This document shows positions 7,728 to 14,181 of a stretch of DNA of 20,060 nt, piece by piece. Made by a program: the position numbers and the translations under genes. This stretch comes from a virus. The notes beneath the pieces were generated by a model. It was not told where the DNA came from and did no database searches. It saw only the letters and a program-made list of their open reading frames with translations. Within the stretch, counting starts at the first letter, position 1. Every line of letters starts with the position of its first letter. The stretch spans positions 1 through 20,060 of IMG/VR virus record IMGVR_UViG_3300023199_000252. One strand, 5' to 3'.

Positions 7728-9328
7728 GGCTGCCGCCCCGCGACGTCGGCCAGCGTCTTCGCCGTCTCCGCCGCCACGGGCGCGGCCTCGAGGGCGGCGG
7801 CGGCATCGGCCTGCTGCTGCCGCTGCTGCGCGATCCGGGCCACCTCCTGGTCGCTGCGGATCAGCTCGGCCGGCAGGCCCAGGCCCCGCGCCAGGTGCAC
7901 CGCACTATCGCCCCAGGTGAAGCGGTCGAGCACCGACGGGTCGAGCTGGGCCAGCGCCCCCACGGCCTGCGCCGTCTCCATGATCGATCGGCCCTCGTCG
8001 GCCGCGACCAGCTTGGCCAGCGGCGAGGTGTAGGTGACCTTGAGACCGCCGCTCTCGACCAGTGCCGCCGGCGGCGGCGGCAGGGCGCCCATGGCGAACG
8101 CGATGTCGAGCTCTCGGTCGATCATCGGCCTGAGCAGCTCGCCCTGCAGCCGGCCCATGATGGGGGCCAGCACGATGCCCTTCTCGCCCGAGCGCTCCAT
8201 CACCTCGGTCGCCGTCATCTGCGGGTTGGACTGCAGCATGAGGAAGAGCGAGACCATGAAGGCCCGGTCGATCCTCGCCTTGGCCTGCTCGTAGGCCGCC
8301 TCGAAGCGCCCGCCGTCCGGCTGGAACTGCATCGGCACGGCCTTGGGCCGGCCGTCGCGGTCGAGCCAGCCGTAATTGATCGCATCCGGCATGAGGAGCA
8401 GCGGCTCGCCCATGTCGTCGTCGGCCGCCAGGAACGGCGGCTTGGCCAGCCGGTTGTCCTGCACGATTCGATTGCGCGCCATGGTGTTCAGCATCGACAG
8501 CGTCGGCAGGCAGGACCAGGCCGGCGAGCGGCCGTAGGTCTCGCCCGGGGCGACCAGGTAGCGGCCGGCCGCATAGGGCATGGTCCGGTAGCCGGCCCGC
8601 CGCACCACCGCAGCACCCTCGATGGCGAGGTGGATGCTCCTGAACGGCATGCCGCGGAAGTCGAGCCGGCCGGGCTCGCGTTCGTCGTTCGGCTCGACCA
8701 CGTGCAGAAAGGCGATCTTCCGGTCGGGGTGCTGTGCCGCCAGCTTCTGCAGCTTCTCGGGCAGGGCCTCGCCGAACACGCCGAGCGCCACCCTGGCCGC
8801 CAGCTCGTAGCGCCGGTGCACCTTGTCCTTGGTGCCGTCCGCCCCTTCGCTGAACCAGAGCTCGGCCATCGGCACCGCCTCGTAGCGCGGCCCGAAGCCG
8901 GCCCGGTCCTCGATCAGCATGGTCCCGGGGCCGAAGGCGCCGACCGAGAGCCAGCACTCGTGGATCTGCGAAGCGAAGGCCGAGCGCGAGCGCAGCTTGA
9001 AGAGCGTCCTGACCGCACTCTCGCACCAGGTGAGGATGGCGGGGTCGTCCTCGAGCGCCTCCTCGGCCGGTGCCAGACCGTGCCACTCCTGCCCGTCCGG
9101 CGTCAGCAGGTAGTTGAGCACCGCCGCGTGCAGCCGGTTCGCCTCCTCGCCGCTGTCGTCGTAGACGAAGGGATCGGGGGCTTCGACCGGCGTCGTCCGG
9201 CCGAAACCGTCGTGGCTCGGCAGGACCAGCCGGGCGATCTCGCCCCAAGGCCCCTCGAGCGTGACCCTCTGGCTCTTGAGCTCCTCGTGCTCAGCCAGCA
9301 GCCGCTTGGCCGTGCCGTCGGTCTCCAC
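7724..9328 (-). CDS. Portal protein (T7 gp8-like head-tail connector)
   Basis: This 534-aa protein has the layout of the podovirus head-to-tail connecting protein family: an N-terminal helical region (KRLLAEHEELKSQRVTLEGP, then WGEIARLVLPS), DSGEEANRLHAAVLNYLLTP, EVMERSGEKGIVLAPIMGRL and a long C-terminal helical tail rich in Gln and Ala (VARIAQQRQQQADAAAALEA). The dodecameric portal forms the channel through which terminase packages DNA and to which the gp11-like adaptor binds. Its length is usual for the family. It starts two bases after the small upstream gene and its stop overlaps the Bbp19-like GTG. Confidence 0.93.
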   Translation of the reverse strand: METDGTAKRLLAEHEELKSQRVTLEGPWGEIARLVLPSHDGFGRTTPVEAPDPFVYDDSGEEANRLHAAVLNYLLTPDGQEWHGLAPAEEALEDDPAILTWCESAVRTLFKLRSRSAFASQIHECWLSVGAFGPGTMLIEDRAGFGPRYEAVPMAELWFSEGADGTKDKVHRRYELAARVALGVFGEALPEKLQKLAAQHPDRKIAFLHVVEPNDEREPGRLDFRGMPFRSIHLAIEGAAVVRRAGYRTMPYAAGRYLVAPGETYGRSPAWSCLPTLSMLNTMARNRIVQDNRLAKPPFLAADDDMGEPLLLMPDAINYGWLDRDGRPKAVPMQFQPDGGRFEAAYEQAKARIDRAFMVSLFLMLQSNPQMTATEVMERSGEKGIVLAPIMGRLQGELLRPMIDRELDIAFAMGALPPPPAALVESGGLKVTYTSPLAKLVAADEGRSIMETAQAVGALAQLDPSVLDRFTWGDSAVHLARGLGLPAELIRSDQEVARIAQQRQQQADAAAALEAAPVAAETAKTLADVAGRQP

Positions 9329-9330
9329 CG

Positions 9331-9522
9331 TCAGCCGCCCAGAAGCTTCTTGGTGGCCGTCGCCGGGCCGGTGCCGCCCGAGCCGCCGGTCAAGAGCGAG
9401 GCGGCGAAGCCCTGCCGCCGCCGCTCGCGGTCTCTGAGCGTCTGGTCGATGCCCTTCTCGTCGGGCTCGGCCTTCTCGACCGGGTCGGGCAGCTTGGGCG
9501 TCTTGGGCGAGAGAAAGCTCAT
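9331..9522 (-). CDS. Small conserved protein between terminase and portal
   Basis: This 63-aa protein begins MSFLSPKTPKLPDP, has a charged middle (DQTLRDRERRRQGFAASLLT) and ends GPATATKKLLGG. Small proteins with a Pro/Lys-rich start, an RRRxGxxxxLLTGG-type motif and a K-LLG end are common between large terminase and portal genes in podoviruses of this kind. Their function is unknown; an accessory role at the portal or in packaging is a guess from position. The start overlaps the terminase stop by ATGA, which supports it as a real gene. Confidence 0.75.
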   Translation of the reverse strand: MSFLSPKTPKLPDPVEKAEPDEKGIDQTLRDRERRRQGFAASLLTGGSGGTGPATATKKLLGG

Positions 9523-10994
9523 GCGAAGGCTCCGCGTGTTGATCCTGGCCTCGTGGCCCTGGCGATGGCCGGCCGACGCAGCCGCGGCGAAAGGTCTTTC
9601 CTGGCGACCCGCTCGGCGAAGGTCAGCGCCAGGGCGTCGCCCTCGTCCGGGCTCTCGAGGCCGCGCCGCTCCATGGCATCCTTGCTCTCGAGGATCAGCC
9701 GCCCGTCCACGGCGTGATAGGTGTACTCCGGGGCGGTCAGGTCCTGCGCAAGATCGTCATCGTCCGGCACCGCCGCCTGCTCGATCCAGTCGGCCATCTC
9801 GGCCCACATCTCGGCCCGGCGGTTGACGTACTTGGCCTTGTCCCGGCAGCTGCCGCCGAAATCGACCTCGGTCACCCGAAAGCGCCTGGAGCGCAGGATG
9901 TCCGCCACCGGCCCGCCGACCCCGCCGCCGTCGATCATCACCGCATCGGGCTTGAAGCGCTCGATCGCCTCGGCGATGCGGTCGGCGAGCTCGGTCGCCG
10001 GCAGGCCGCGGTAGCGCTGCCAGGGGATGCCGCGCGCGTCGCGGCCCTGGCGGAAGGCCAGGACACTCTTGTTCGAGCCGAAGCGGGCGACATCGACACC
10101 CAGGATCAAGGGCGCCCCGTCGTCGTGCTCGACCAGCCGCTCCCGGGCCGCCTGGACGACGTCGCCGCCGATCAGCTGCCGGGCCGAGGCGCGGGGGAAC
10201 TGCCCCCTGACCCGCACCCGCACATAGTCGCTGTCCTCGCCGTAGTCCTCGACCCAGCGCTGCGTCTCGGCCTTGTCGGCGAAGCGGCAGGTGCGGCTGT
10301 CGATCTGCCGCTTCTGCCAGCGGTGCCGCTCGCGGCCGAGGAAGCACGCATGGAAGCGGCCGGTGTTGCGGGTCGGGTTGCCCAGCACCACCCACATCGC
10401 CCCAGGCGTGGTCATCGCCCCGCTGGCGACTTCCCAGATGATGTCCGGGATGGCCGAGGCCTCGTCGAAGAGCACGATGACGTCACGCGCATGCAGCCCG
10501 GCGAAGGCCTCCGACCGGCTCTCCGACCAGGGCACCGCGTCGATCCCCCAGGTCTTGGGTGCCATGCGGCACTCGTAGCGCGTCGCCGTCCAGCGGAACC
10601 AGGCGCGCAAGGGCGGGATCAGCCGGTTGTGCCAGACCTGCAGCTCGCGCCAGGTCTTGCCGGTCAGCTGGCTCTTGGTGTTCGCCGTCACCACGCCGGC
10701 GAGGTTCGGCCGGGTCGCCATCAGCCAGATCAGGAGCATCGCCGAGAACGCACCCTTGCCGATGCCGTGCCCGGCGGCCACCGCCTGGCGCACCGGCACG
10801 CCCTCGGCCGCCATCGCGCCGATCTCGGCGAAGGTCTCGGCCTGCCAGACGTCCGGCCCGTCGATTTCAACCAGCTCGCCGGCGCCCCAGGTGAACGCAT
10901 AGCGAACAAAGCCCAGGGGATCGGCGAAGAAGCGCGCCAGGTCCTCCGCCAGGAGAAGATCGGGGGCCAGCTGCGGCTCCGGCGCCTCGCTCAT
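9519..10994 (-). CDS. terL: Terminase large subunit
   Basis: This 491-aa protein is the packaging motor and nuclease. The ATPase domain shows a P-loop, GHGIGKGA (residues 75-82), the segment VVTANTKSQLTGKTWRELQV (101-120), a Walker B strand ending VLFDEAS (D177, E178) and a coupling motif GNPTRNTGRF (205-214). The RNase H-like nuclease domain shows acidic residues in LILGVDVARFG (D301), VMIDGGGVGG (D355) and EGDALALTFA (D453). The residue after the P-loop Lys is Gly, not the usual Ser or Thr. Length and order are normal. The start overlaps the small terminase stop (ATGA). Confidence 0.95.
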   Translation of the reverse strand: MSEAPEPQLAPDLLLAEDLARFFADPLGFVRYAFTWGAGELVEIDGPDVWQAETFAEIGAMAAEGVPVRQAVAAGHGIGKGAFSAMLLIWLMATRPNLAGVVTANTKSQLTGKTWRELQVWHNRLIPPLRAWFRWTATRYECRMAPKTWGIDAVPWSESRSEAFAGLHARDVIVLFDEASAIPDIIWEVASGAMTTPGAMWVVLGNPTRNTGRFHACFLGRERHRWQKRQIDSRTCRFADKAETQRWVEDYGEDSDYVRVRVRGQFPRASARQLIGGDVVQAARERLVEHDDGAPLILGVDVARFGSNKSVLAFRQGRDARGIPWQRYRGLPATELADRIAEAIERFKPDAVMIDGGGVGGPVADILRSRRFRVTEVDFGGSCRDKAKYVNRRAEMWAEMADWIEQAAVPDDDDLAQDLTAPEYTYHAVDGRLILESKDAMERRGLESPDEGDALALTFAERVARKDLSPRLRRPAIARATRPGSTRGAFA

Positions 10995-11527
10995 CGGCCC
11001 TTGGCCCGCTGCCTGGCCGCCTCGAGCACGGCGATGATCGAGGCCGCATCGGCCGCCCGGTCCTCCTCGCGATCACGGAAGAGCCCGTGATGCCGGCCGA
11101 GCTGCACCAGCGCCGGCAGCTTGGCGTGCGCCTTGGCACTCACCTCGCCGTCCGCGAAGCTCACCGAGGCCAGCGCCGCCGCCGTGTCGTCGTCGAGCTC
11201 GAGCAGCGCCTGCGTCCCGGCACCCAGCCCCGCCAGCTTCCTGGGATCGAAGAAGGCGATGCGCTCGAGCTCCCGCAGCACCCGCTCCCGCGCCTCGAGC
11301 GCCGCCTCGGTCGCCGGCCGCTGCGCCGCGGCGATCGCCGCCTTGACCTTAGCGTCCTTAAGCAGACGGGACGCCGTGACGTGCGCCGAGCCGGCGGCGA
11401 ATCCGGCCTCGATCGCCGCCGCCGTGCCGTTCGAGGACACGAGATAGGCCCGCACGAAGGCCGCCCGCCTGGGCGGCAGCAAGGCCAGCGCCGCCTCGAG
11501 GTCGTCAGTGCCCGTGTCGTCGGCCAT
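10991..11527 (-). CDS. terS: Terminase small subunit
   Basis: The protein is 178 aa from the ATG at 11527, which follows a GGGGTGAC site; a longer frame reaches 11590 but lacks this site and would overlap the candidate promoter. The N-terminal region has a helix-turn-helix pattern, FVRAYLVSSNGTAAAIEAGF then HVTASRLLKDAKVKAAI (residues about 24-65), as in terminase small subunits of the Terminase_2 type, which recognise phage DNA and start packaging. A helical middle (EARERVLRELERIAFFDP) and a C-terminal tail follow. It is the first gene of the virion operon. Confidence 0.88.
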   Translation of the reverse strand: MADDTGTDDLEAALALLPPRRAAFVRAYLVSSNGTAAAIEAGFAAGSAHVTASRLLKDAKVKAAIAAAQRPATEAALEARERVLRELERIAFFDPRKLAGLGAGTQALLELDDDTAAALASVSFADGEVSAKAHAKLPALVQLGRHHGLFRDREEDRAADAASIIAVLEAARQRAKGR

Positions 11528-11559
11528 GTCACCCCAAAAAGCAGCGAAAGATGCGGCCG

Positions 11560-11590
11560 ATGCTAAGCTGTCGCCGCGAGCGCCGCGCAA
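11560..11590 (-). promoter_or_regulatory. Candidate promoter of the packaging/virion operon
   Basis: On the minus strand TTGCGC (11590-11585) lies 18-19 bases before TTAGCAT (11566-11560). The -10-like part has T-A-x-x-A-T and the -35-like part begins TTG. The predicted transcript would start near 11,552, about 25 bases before the small terminase ATG. The same bases also read CTAAGCT on the plus strand, ahead of the 11,620 gene, so the site might serve both directions. Support is moderate: matches are partial. Confidence 0.4.
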
Positions 11591-11619
11591 AACAGCCGAT
11601 CGCCTGCAAAGGAGTTGCC

Positions 11620-11853
11620 ATGCCGACCATCCCCAGACCCGGCGAGACCGTCAGCCTCGAGGAACGCGTCTACTCGGGGCCGGCCAGCCGGCCCTTTGAC
11701 GAAGGCGTGCGTGTCATCACCGCCCGGGTGCTGAAGATCCGCACCGGCCCGGGCCGGCGGCACCCGACCATGTCGCTCGAGGTCCAGTCCTGCTCCGGCG
11801 CGATGCCGCTGCCGGCCGGCCGGCTGATCATCCGCCCCGTCGGCGACGGCTAG
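11620..11853 (+). CDS. Small hypothetical protein, divergent to the terminase operon
   Basis: This 77-aa protein starts at an ATG with an excellent AAAGGAG site six bases upstream; the upstream in-frame ATG at 11551 lies in the promoter region and is not favoured. The protein is probably all-beta: PRPGETVSLEERVYSGPA, VITARVLKIRTG, MSLEVQSCSG. No family was recognised. It is the only plus-strand gene between the two leftward operons, and its stop shares three bases with the convergent lipoprotein stop (CTAG). The strong ribosome-binding site and isolated position suggest independent expression, but the function is unknown. Confidence 0.65.
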   Translation: MPTIPRPGETVSLEERVYSGPASRPFDEGVRVITARVLKIRTGPGRRHPTMSLEVQSCSGAMPLPAGRLIIRPVGDG

Positions 11854-12320
11854 GACGCATTGCCCGGCGCCATCGCCCCGGCCGCGATCGTGTGCACCTG
11901 GGCGAGCAGGATCCCCGCCTCGCGCCGCGCCCGGTCGATCAGGAGATGCTCGCCCTCGACCGAGCGCAGCGCCACCCGCCGCAGCTCGTCGCCGATGATC
12001 CGCACCACCTCTTCCGCCGCCACCCGCTCCGGCGCCTCGAGCCGATCGAGATCGAGCTGGCGCAGGGCGAAGGCTTCGAGTGCCGCCACGGTCGCGAGCT
12101 CGCCCCGGACCAAGGCCTCGAGCGCCGCCGTCGAGACGGCGAGCGCGGCGGCCGCCCGGTCGGGCGAGGCGGTGATCACCTTGGCGGTGACGTAGAGCAC
12201 GCCCGCCTGCGCCAGGCGCTGCGGCGCCTCGGAGCGCGGCCCGCCTTCACCGGCGCAGCCGGCCAGCATGGCGACGATGAACGCCCCGGCCGCCAGCGCC
12301 CGCCGCAGCCCCGGCCGCAT
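11850..12320 (-). CDS. Phage-encoded lipoprotein
   Basis: This 156-aa protein has a classic lipoprotein signal: basic MRPGLRRA, hydrophobic AGAFIVAMLA, and the lipobox LAGC with Cys22. The mature part is almost all helical and charged (EALVRGELATVAALEAFALR, VAAEEVVRIIGDELRRVALR). Similar short lipoproteins occur in many phages, sometimes near lysis genes, but no holin or endolysin is seen here. A spanin-like or envelope-modifying role is possible but unproven. The ATG shares one base with the upstream stop (TGATG), which fixes this start; the frame upstream of it is a shadow of the 107-aa gene. Confidence 0.72.
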   Translation of the reverse strand: MRPGLRRALAAGAFIVAMLAGCAGEGGPRSEAPQRLAQAGVLYVTAKVITASPDRAAAALAVSTAALEALVRGELATVAALEAFALRQLDLDRLEAPERVAAEEVVRIIGDELRRVALRSVEGEHLLIDRARREAGILLAQVHTIAAGAMAPGNAS

Positions 12321-12643
12321 CAGTGCAAATCCCGTTCGAGGTCGAGGATGCCCAGCATCTCGCTCACCACGTCGTGCCGCCCGGCGATCACCGGCCGCTC
12401 GTCGTCGAGATGGACCACCCGGGTCCGCCCTTGATGGCCGTGGATCGCCACGACCTGCAAGAGGTTGTCGTAGACCACCACCGAGCCGTGGCCGACCTCG
12501 TCGGTCGCCCGCCATTGCGTGACGCAGCGCCCGGAGGGCAGCTCGACCCCCGCCGCCACGATGCCGACCCCCGACACGCCCGTCGCGTCCTCGACGCGCT
12601 CGAGCACGAACCGGCGGAACGCCGGCAACCCCGCATAACCCAT
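12320..12643 (-). CDS. Small conserved protein with SGVGIVAAGVE motif
   Basis: This 107-aa protein contains DATGVSGVGIVAAGVELPSG, a TQWRATDEVGHGSVVVYDNL strand pair and AIHGHQGRTRVVHLDDE. The run SGxGxVAxGVE...W......S..VYD......IHGHxGxTRVxxLD is a recurring pattern in short phage and bacterial proteins of unknown function. The fold is probably a small beta barrel. The ATG at 12643 follows GAGG five bases upstream; longer frames cross the dyad-rich gap and were rejected. It is cotranslated with the lipoprotein through a one-base overlap. Confidence 0.68.
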   Translation of the reverse strand: MGYAGLPAFRRFVLERVEDATGVSGVGIVAAGVELPSGRCVTQWRATDEVGHGSVVVYDNLLQVVAIHGHQGRTRVVHLDDERPVIAGRHDVVSEMLGILDLERDLH

Positions 12644-12660
12644 CGTCACCTCGCTCAAGA

Positions 12661-12680
12661 CGCGAGCCAGCCGACTCGCG
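12661..12680. repeat. Dyad before the 107-aa gene
   Basis: CGCGAG (12661-12666) and CTCGCG (12675-12680) form an inverted repeat with an 8-base centre, about 20 bases upstream of the ATG at 12643. It could be an operator or an RNA hairpin in the leader. Confidence 0.45.
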
Positions 12681-12735
12681 CGCCCAACCATGGAACTCAC
12701 TAACCGGCTGAAAACACACACGACAAGCGTCATGC

Positions 12736-12758
12736 ACGGTGTCTCGCTCAGACACCGT
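12736..12758. promoter_or_regulatory. Perfect 9-bp dyad, operator or hairpin
   Basis: ACGGTGTCT (12736-12744) and AGACACCGT (12750-12758) are perfect inverted arms around a 5-base centre. The dyad starts four bases past the stop of the 98-aa gene, in a 118-bp gap clearly richer in A and T than the rest of the window. There is no T-run after it on the transcribed strand, so a protein-binding operator or a stabilising hairpin is as likely as a terminator. The neighbouring OmpR-type protein is an obvious candidate binder, by inference only. Confidence 0.5.
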
Positions 12759-12761
12759 TCA

Positions 12762-13058
12762 TCAACCAGAGGTTTCATCGTCCAGCGGCACCAGCTCCAG
12801 CGCCAGGTGCCCGCGCCGCCCGCCGATCGTCTCGCCCACCATCGCCGCCGTGATCGACCGCGCCGGCACCGCCGCCACCTTGCGGCAGCGCAGCTCGACA
12901 TCGCCCACCACCAGCCGCTGCCGCCCCTTCATCCCGGCCAGGATCTCGTCCTTGAGCTCGGCCTCCTGCCGCGCCGCCTCGCGCGCCGCCGCCTTGGCCG
13001 CCCGGTAGCGGTCGACCAGGCCCTGCAGGAGATTGCCGCGATAGACGGGGACGCTCAT
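12762..13058 (-). CDS. Small coiled-coil/beta hypothetical protein
   Basis: This 98-aa protein has a helical first half (LVDRYRAAKAAAREAARQEA, then ELKDEILAGM) with coiled-coil character and a beta-rich second half (QRLVVGDVELRCRKVAA). The helix-then-strand layout, in which a charged helix is followed by a G-D-x-x-L-x-C-R-K turn, resembles small phage accessory proteins found with recombination or replication genes. No family was identified with confidence. The start (13058) overlaps the stop of the winged-helix gene by ATGA, so the two are probably cotranslated. The longer upstream frame is Arg/Ala-rich and is a shadow of that gene. Confidence 0.66.
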   Translation of the reverse strand: MSVPVYRGNLLQGLVDRYRAAKAAAREAARQEAELKDEILAGMKGRQRLVVGDVELRCRKVAAVPARSITAAMVGETIGGRRGHLALELVPLDDETSG

Positions 13059-13468
13059 GCGCTGATCCTCGAGCTGGATGGATGATCGGGCGGCGGGTCG
13101 TCGTCGTTGCCGGGCACCACCAGGCGGTAGCCCACGCCGACGACGTTGAGCACCAGCGCGCCGGTGCCGGCGAGCTTGGTGCGCAGCCCGGCGATCACCA
13201 CCCGGAGCGCCGAGGCGGCGCTGTCCGGCGGCTCCAGCCAGGCGCCCCACAAGGCCGTCATCAGCTGGTCCACCGTGCCGAGCTCGCGGGTCAGGAGCAC
13301 CGCCAGCGCCGCCTGCTCCTGCGGCAGCAGCCGCCGCGGCCCCGCCGGCGCCAGCACCGTCCCCGCCGCCACGTCCAAAGGCAGCCCGGCCACGGCCGGG
13401 CGCCAGGCCGGGGGCGGCGGCAAGAGCGAGAGCAGCGGCCGGCCTTCGGGGCCGCGCGGCGGGCTCAT
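13055..13468 (-). CDS. OmpR/PhoB-type winged-helix DNA-binding protein
   Basis: This 137-aa protein carries a winged helix at residues about 28-118: LPLDVAAGTVLAPAG strands, LLPQEQAALAVLLTRELG, VDQLMTALWGAWLEPPD, SALRVVIAGLRTKLAG (recognition helix region) and VLNVVGVGYRLVVPG. The VGYRLV ending is the hallmark wing of OmpR-type output domains. There is no receiver domain; a short Pro-rich arm precedes the winged helix. It is likely a transcription regulator of the phage, first in its operon. The ATG at 13468 was preferred over a TTG at 13573, because the latter overlaps the -35 of a candidate promoter; the ribosome-binding site (GGTGGGG) is weak. Confidence 0.75.
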   Translation of the reverse strand: MSPPRGPEGRPLLSLLPPPPAWRPAVAGLPLDVAAGTVLAPAGPRRLLPQEQAALAVLLTRELGTVDQLMTALWGAWLEPPDSAASALRVVIAGLRTKLAGTGALVLNVVGVGYRLVVPGNDDDPPPDHPSSSRISA

Positions 13469-13544
13469 CCGCCCCACCGTGGGCGGCGCGGTATCGAGGC
13501 AATGGTCATCGGCGGCGATCCAGGCGGCAGGGGTCCAGCCAGCA

Positions 13545-13573
13545 CCTATACCAGACGACGCGATTAGGAGCAA
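13545..13573 (-). promoter_or_regulatory. Candidate promoter of the winged-helix operon
   Basis: On the minus strand TTGCTC (13573-13568) is separated by 17 bases from TATAGG (13550-13545). The spacing is ideal, the -10 matches four of six consensus bases and the -35 three. A transcript would begin near 13,538 and have a leader of about 70 bases before the ATG at 13468. Confidence 0.4.
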
Positions 13574-13766
13574 ATTCCTATGCCCGGGCCATTGTCGACG
13601 CTGCCCGATAGCCCGCCTTCGAGGCCCTGGCCAGCCCGCCCGCTCCGGCCCCTCTTCATCGGGTCTTCATCGGGTCTCGATCGAGGCACCCGGCACCGCC
13701 CGGCCGGAGCGCCGGCGCGCTCCCCTCCGCTCGTCTTCCAAGCGGCCGCGCCAGCGGCCTCCCTGC

Positions 13767-13827
13767 CGGCCGAAGGCCGTGATGCGTGTTGCCGGCGATC
13801 AGCCGGCGCCTTTTCGGCCGAAGGCCG
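13767..13827. repeat. Paired CGGCCGAAGGCCG hairpins flanking a third palindrome
   Basis: Two identical 13-base palindromic units lie at 13767-13779 and 13815-13827, on either side of GCCGGC-GATCA-GCCGGC (13791-13807). The group looks like a small extragenic palindromic element. No gene covers it. Confidence 0.7.
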
Positions 13828-13872
13828 CCAGGGCGAGAGACTCTGATTCTGTTAAGAGGGATTCGAAAGGGC

Positions 13873-13903
13873 GGTCCTCTCCTGGTTATCCAGGACAGGG
13901 ACC
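13873..13903. repeat. Imperfect 13-14-bp inverted repeat
   Basis: GGTCCTCTCCTGG and CCAGGACAGGGACC are near-perfect inverted arms around TTAT. The region is relatively AT-rich for this genome, which fits an operator or replication origin element but does not prove either. Confidence 0.6.
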
Positions 13904-14104
13904 AGGATCGTTTCCCGCCGATTGATCTCAAAGCCTTTTTCGGCTTGCTCGTCATCGTCTGGGGGGGGCGAGGCTGACGCGCCAGGCGGCCGCGTGGCCA
14001 CTGCGGCCGGCGACGCTGCCCCGCCGCCGCGCTTACGTCCCGATCGATGACGAATTCAACCGCAGGAGCGAGGCATGTTGCCGCATTGTTCCATGCTCGC
14101 GCGC

Positions 14105-14142
14105 AAAAAAGGCGCCGCCGGGCCGAGCTCGCCCGTGGCGCC
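14105..14142 (-). terminator. Intrinsic terminator of the 452-aa gene
   Basis: Read on the minus strand, GGCGCC-A-CGGGC pairs with GCCCG-GC-GGCGCC across a 7-base loop, then a run of six T follows. It lies 40 bases past the stop at 14182. This is the only textbook Rho-independent terminator in the window and cleanly separates the 452-aa unit from the regulatory region to its left. Confidence 0.8.
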
Positions 14143-14181
14143 AGTCGCGCAATCCTATGCTGCTCCGACTAAATGCCCGCG

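Larger units (their letters stand above)
13574..14104. other. Gene-poor, structured intergenic stretch
   Basis: No convincing gene was found here; the open frames are low-complexity or lack ribosome-binding sites. It contains: a tandem 11-bp repeat TCTTCATCGGG (13653-13663, 13664-13674); two copies of CGGCCGAAGGCCG (13767-13779, 13815-13827), each a 5-bp hairpin with a GAA loop; between them GCCGGC-GATCA-GCCGGC followed by GCCTTTT (13791-13814), which looks like a weak plus-strand terminator; an imperfect dyad at 13873-13903 with core CCTGG-TTAT-CCAGG; and AAGCC-x6-GGCTT near 13,931. The part 13838-13960 is less GC-rich than its surroundings. It may hold an origin or operators. Confidence 0.5.

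Noticed and set aside
13573-13573. TTG start giving a longer winged-helix protein
   Set aside because: The extra 35 residues look non-coding and the codon lies in the -35 of the candidate promoter; the ATG at 13468 is preferred.
13838-13880. tRNA-like fragment (CTCTGATTCTG followed by GATTCGAA)
   Set aside because: The words resemble an anticodon loop and a T-loop, but the stems do not pair properly and no acceptor stem or CCA is found.
13656-13955. 99-codon minus-strand frame in the gene-free hub
   Set aside because: Very basic Arg/Pro/Gly-rich product reading through palindromes, with no ribosome-binding site or domain.
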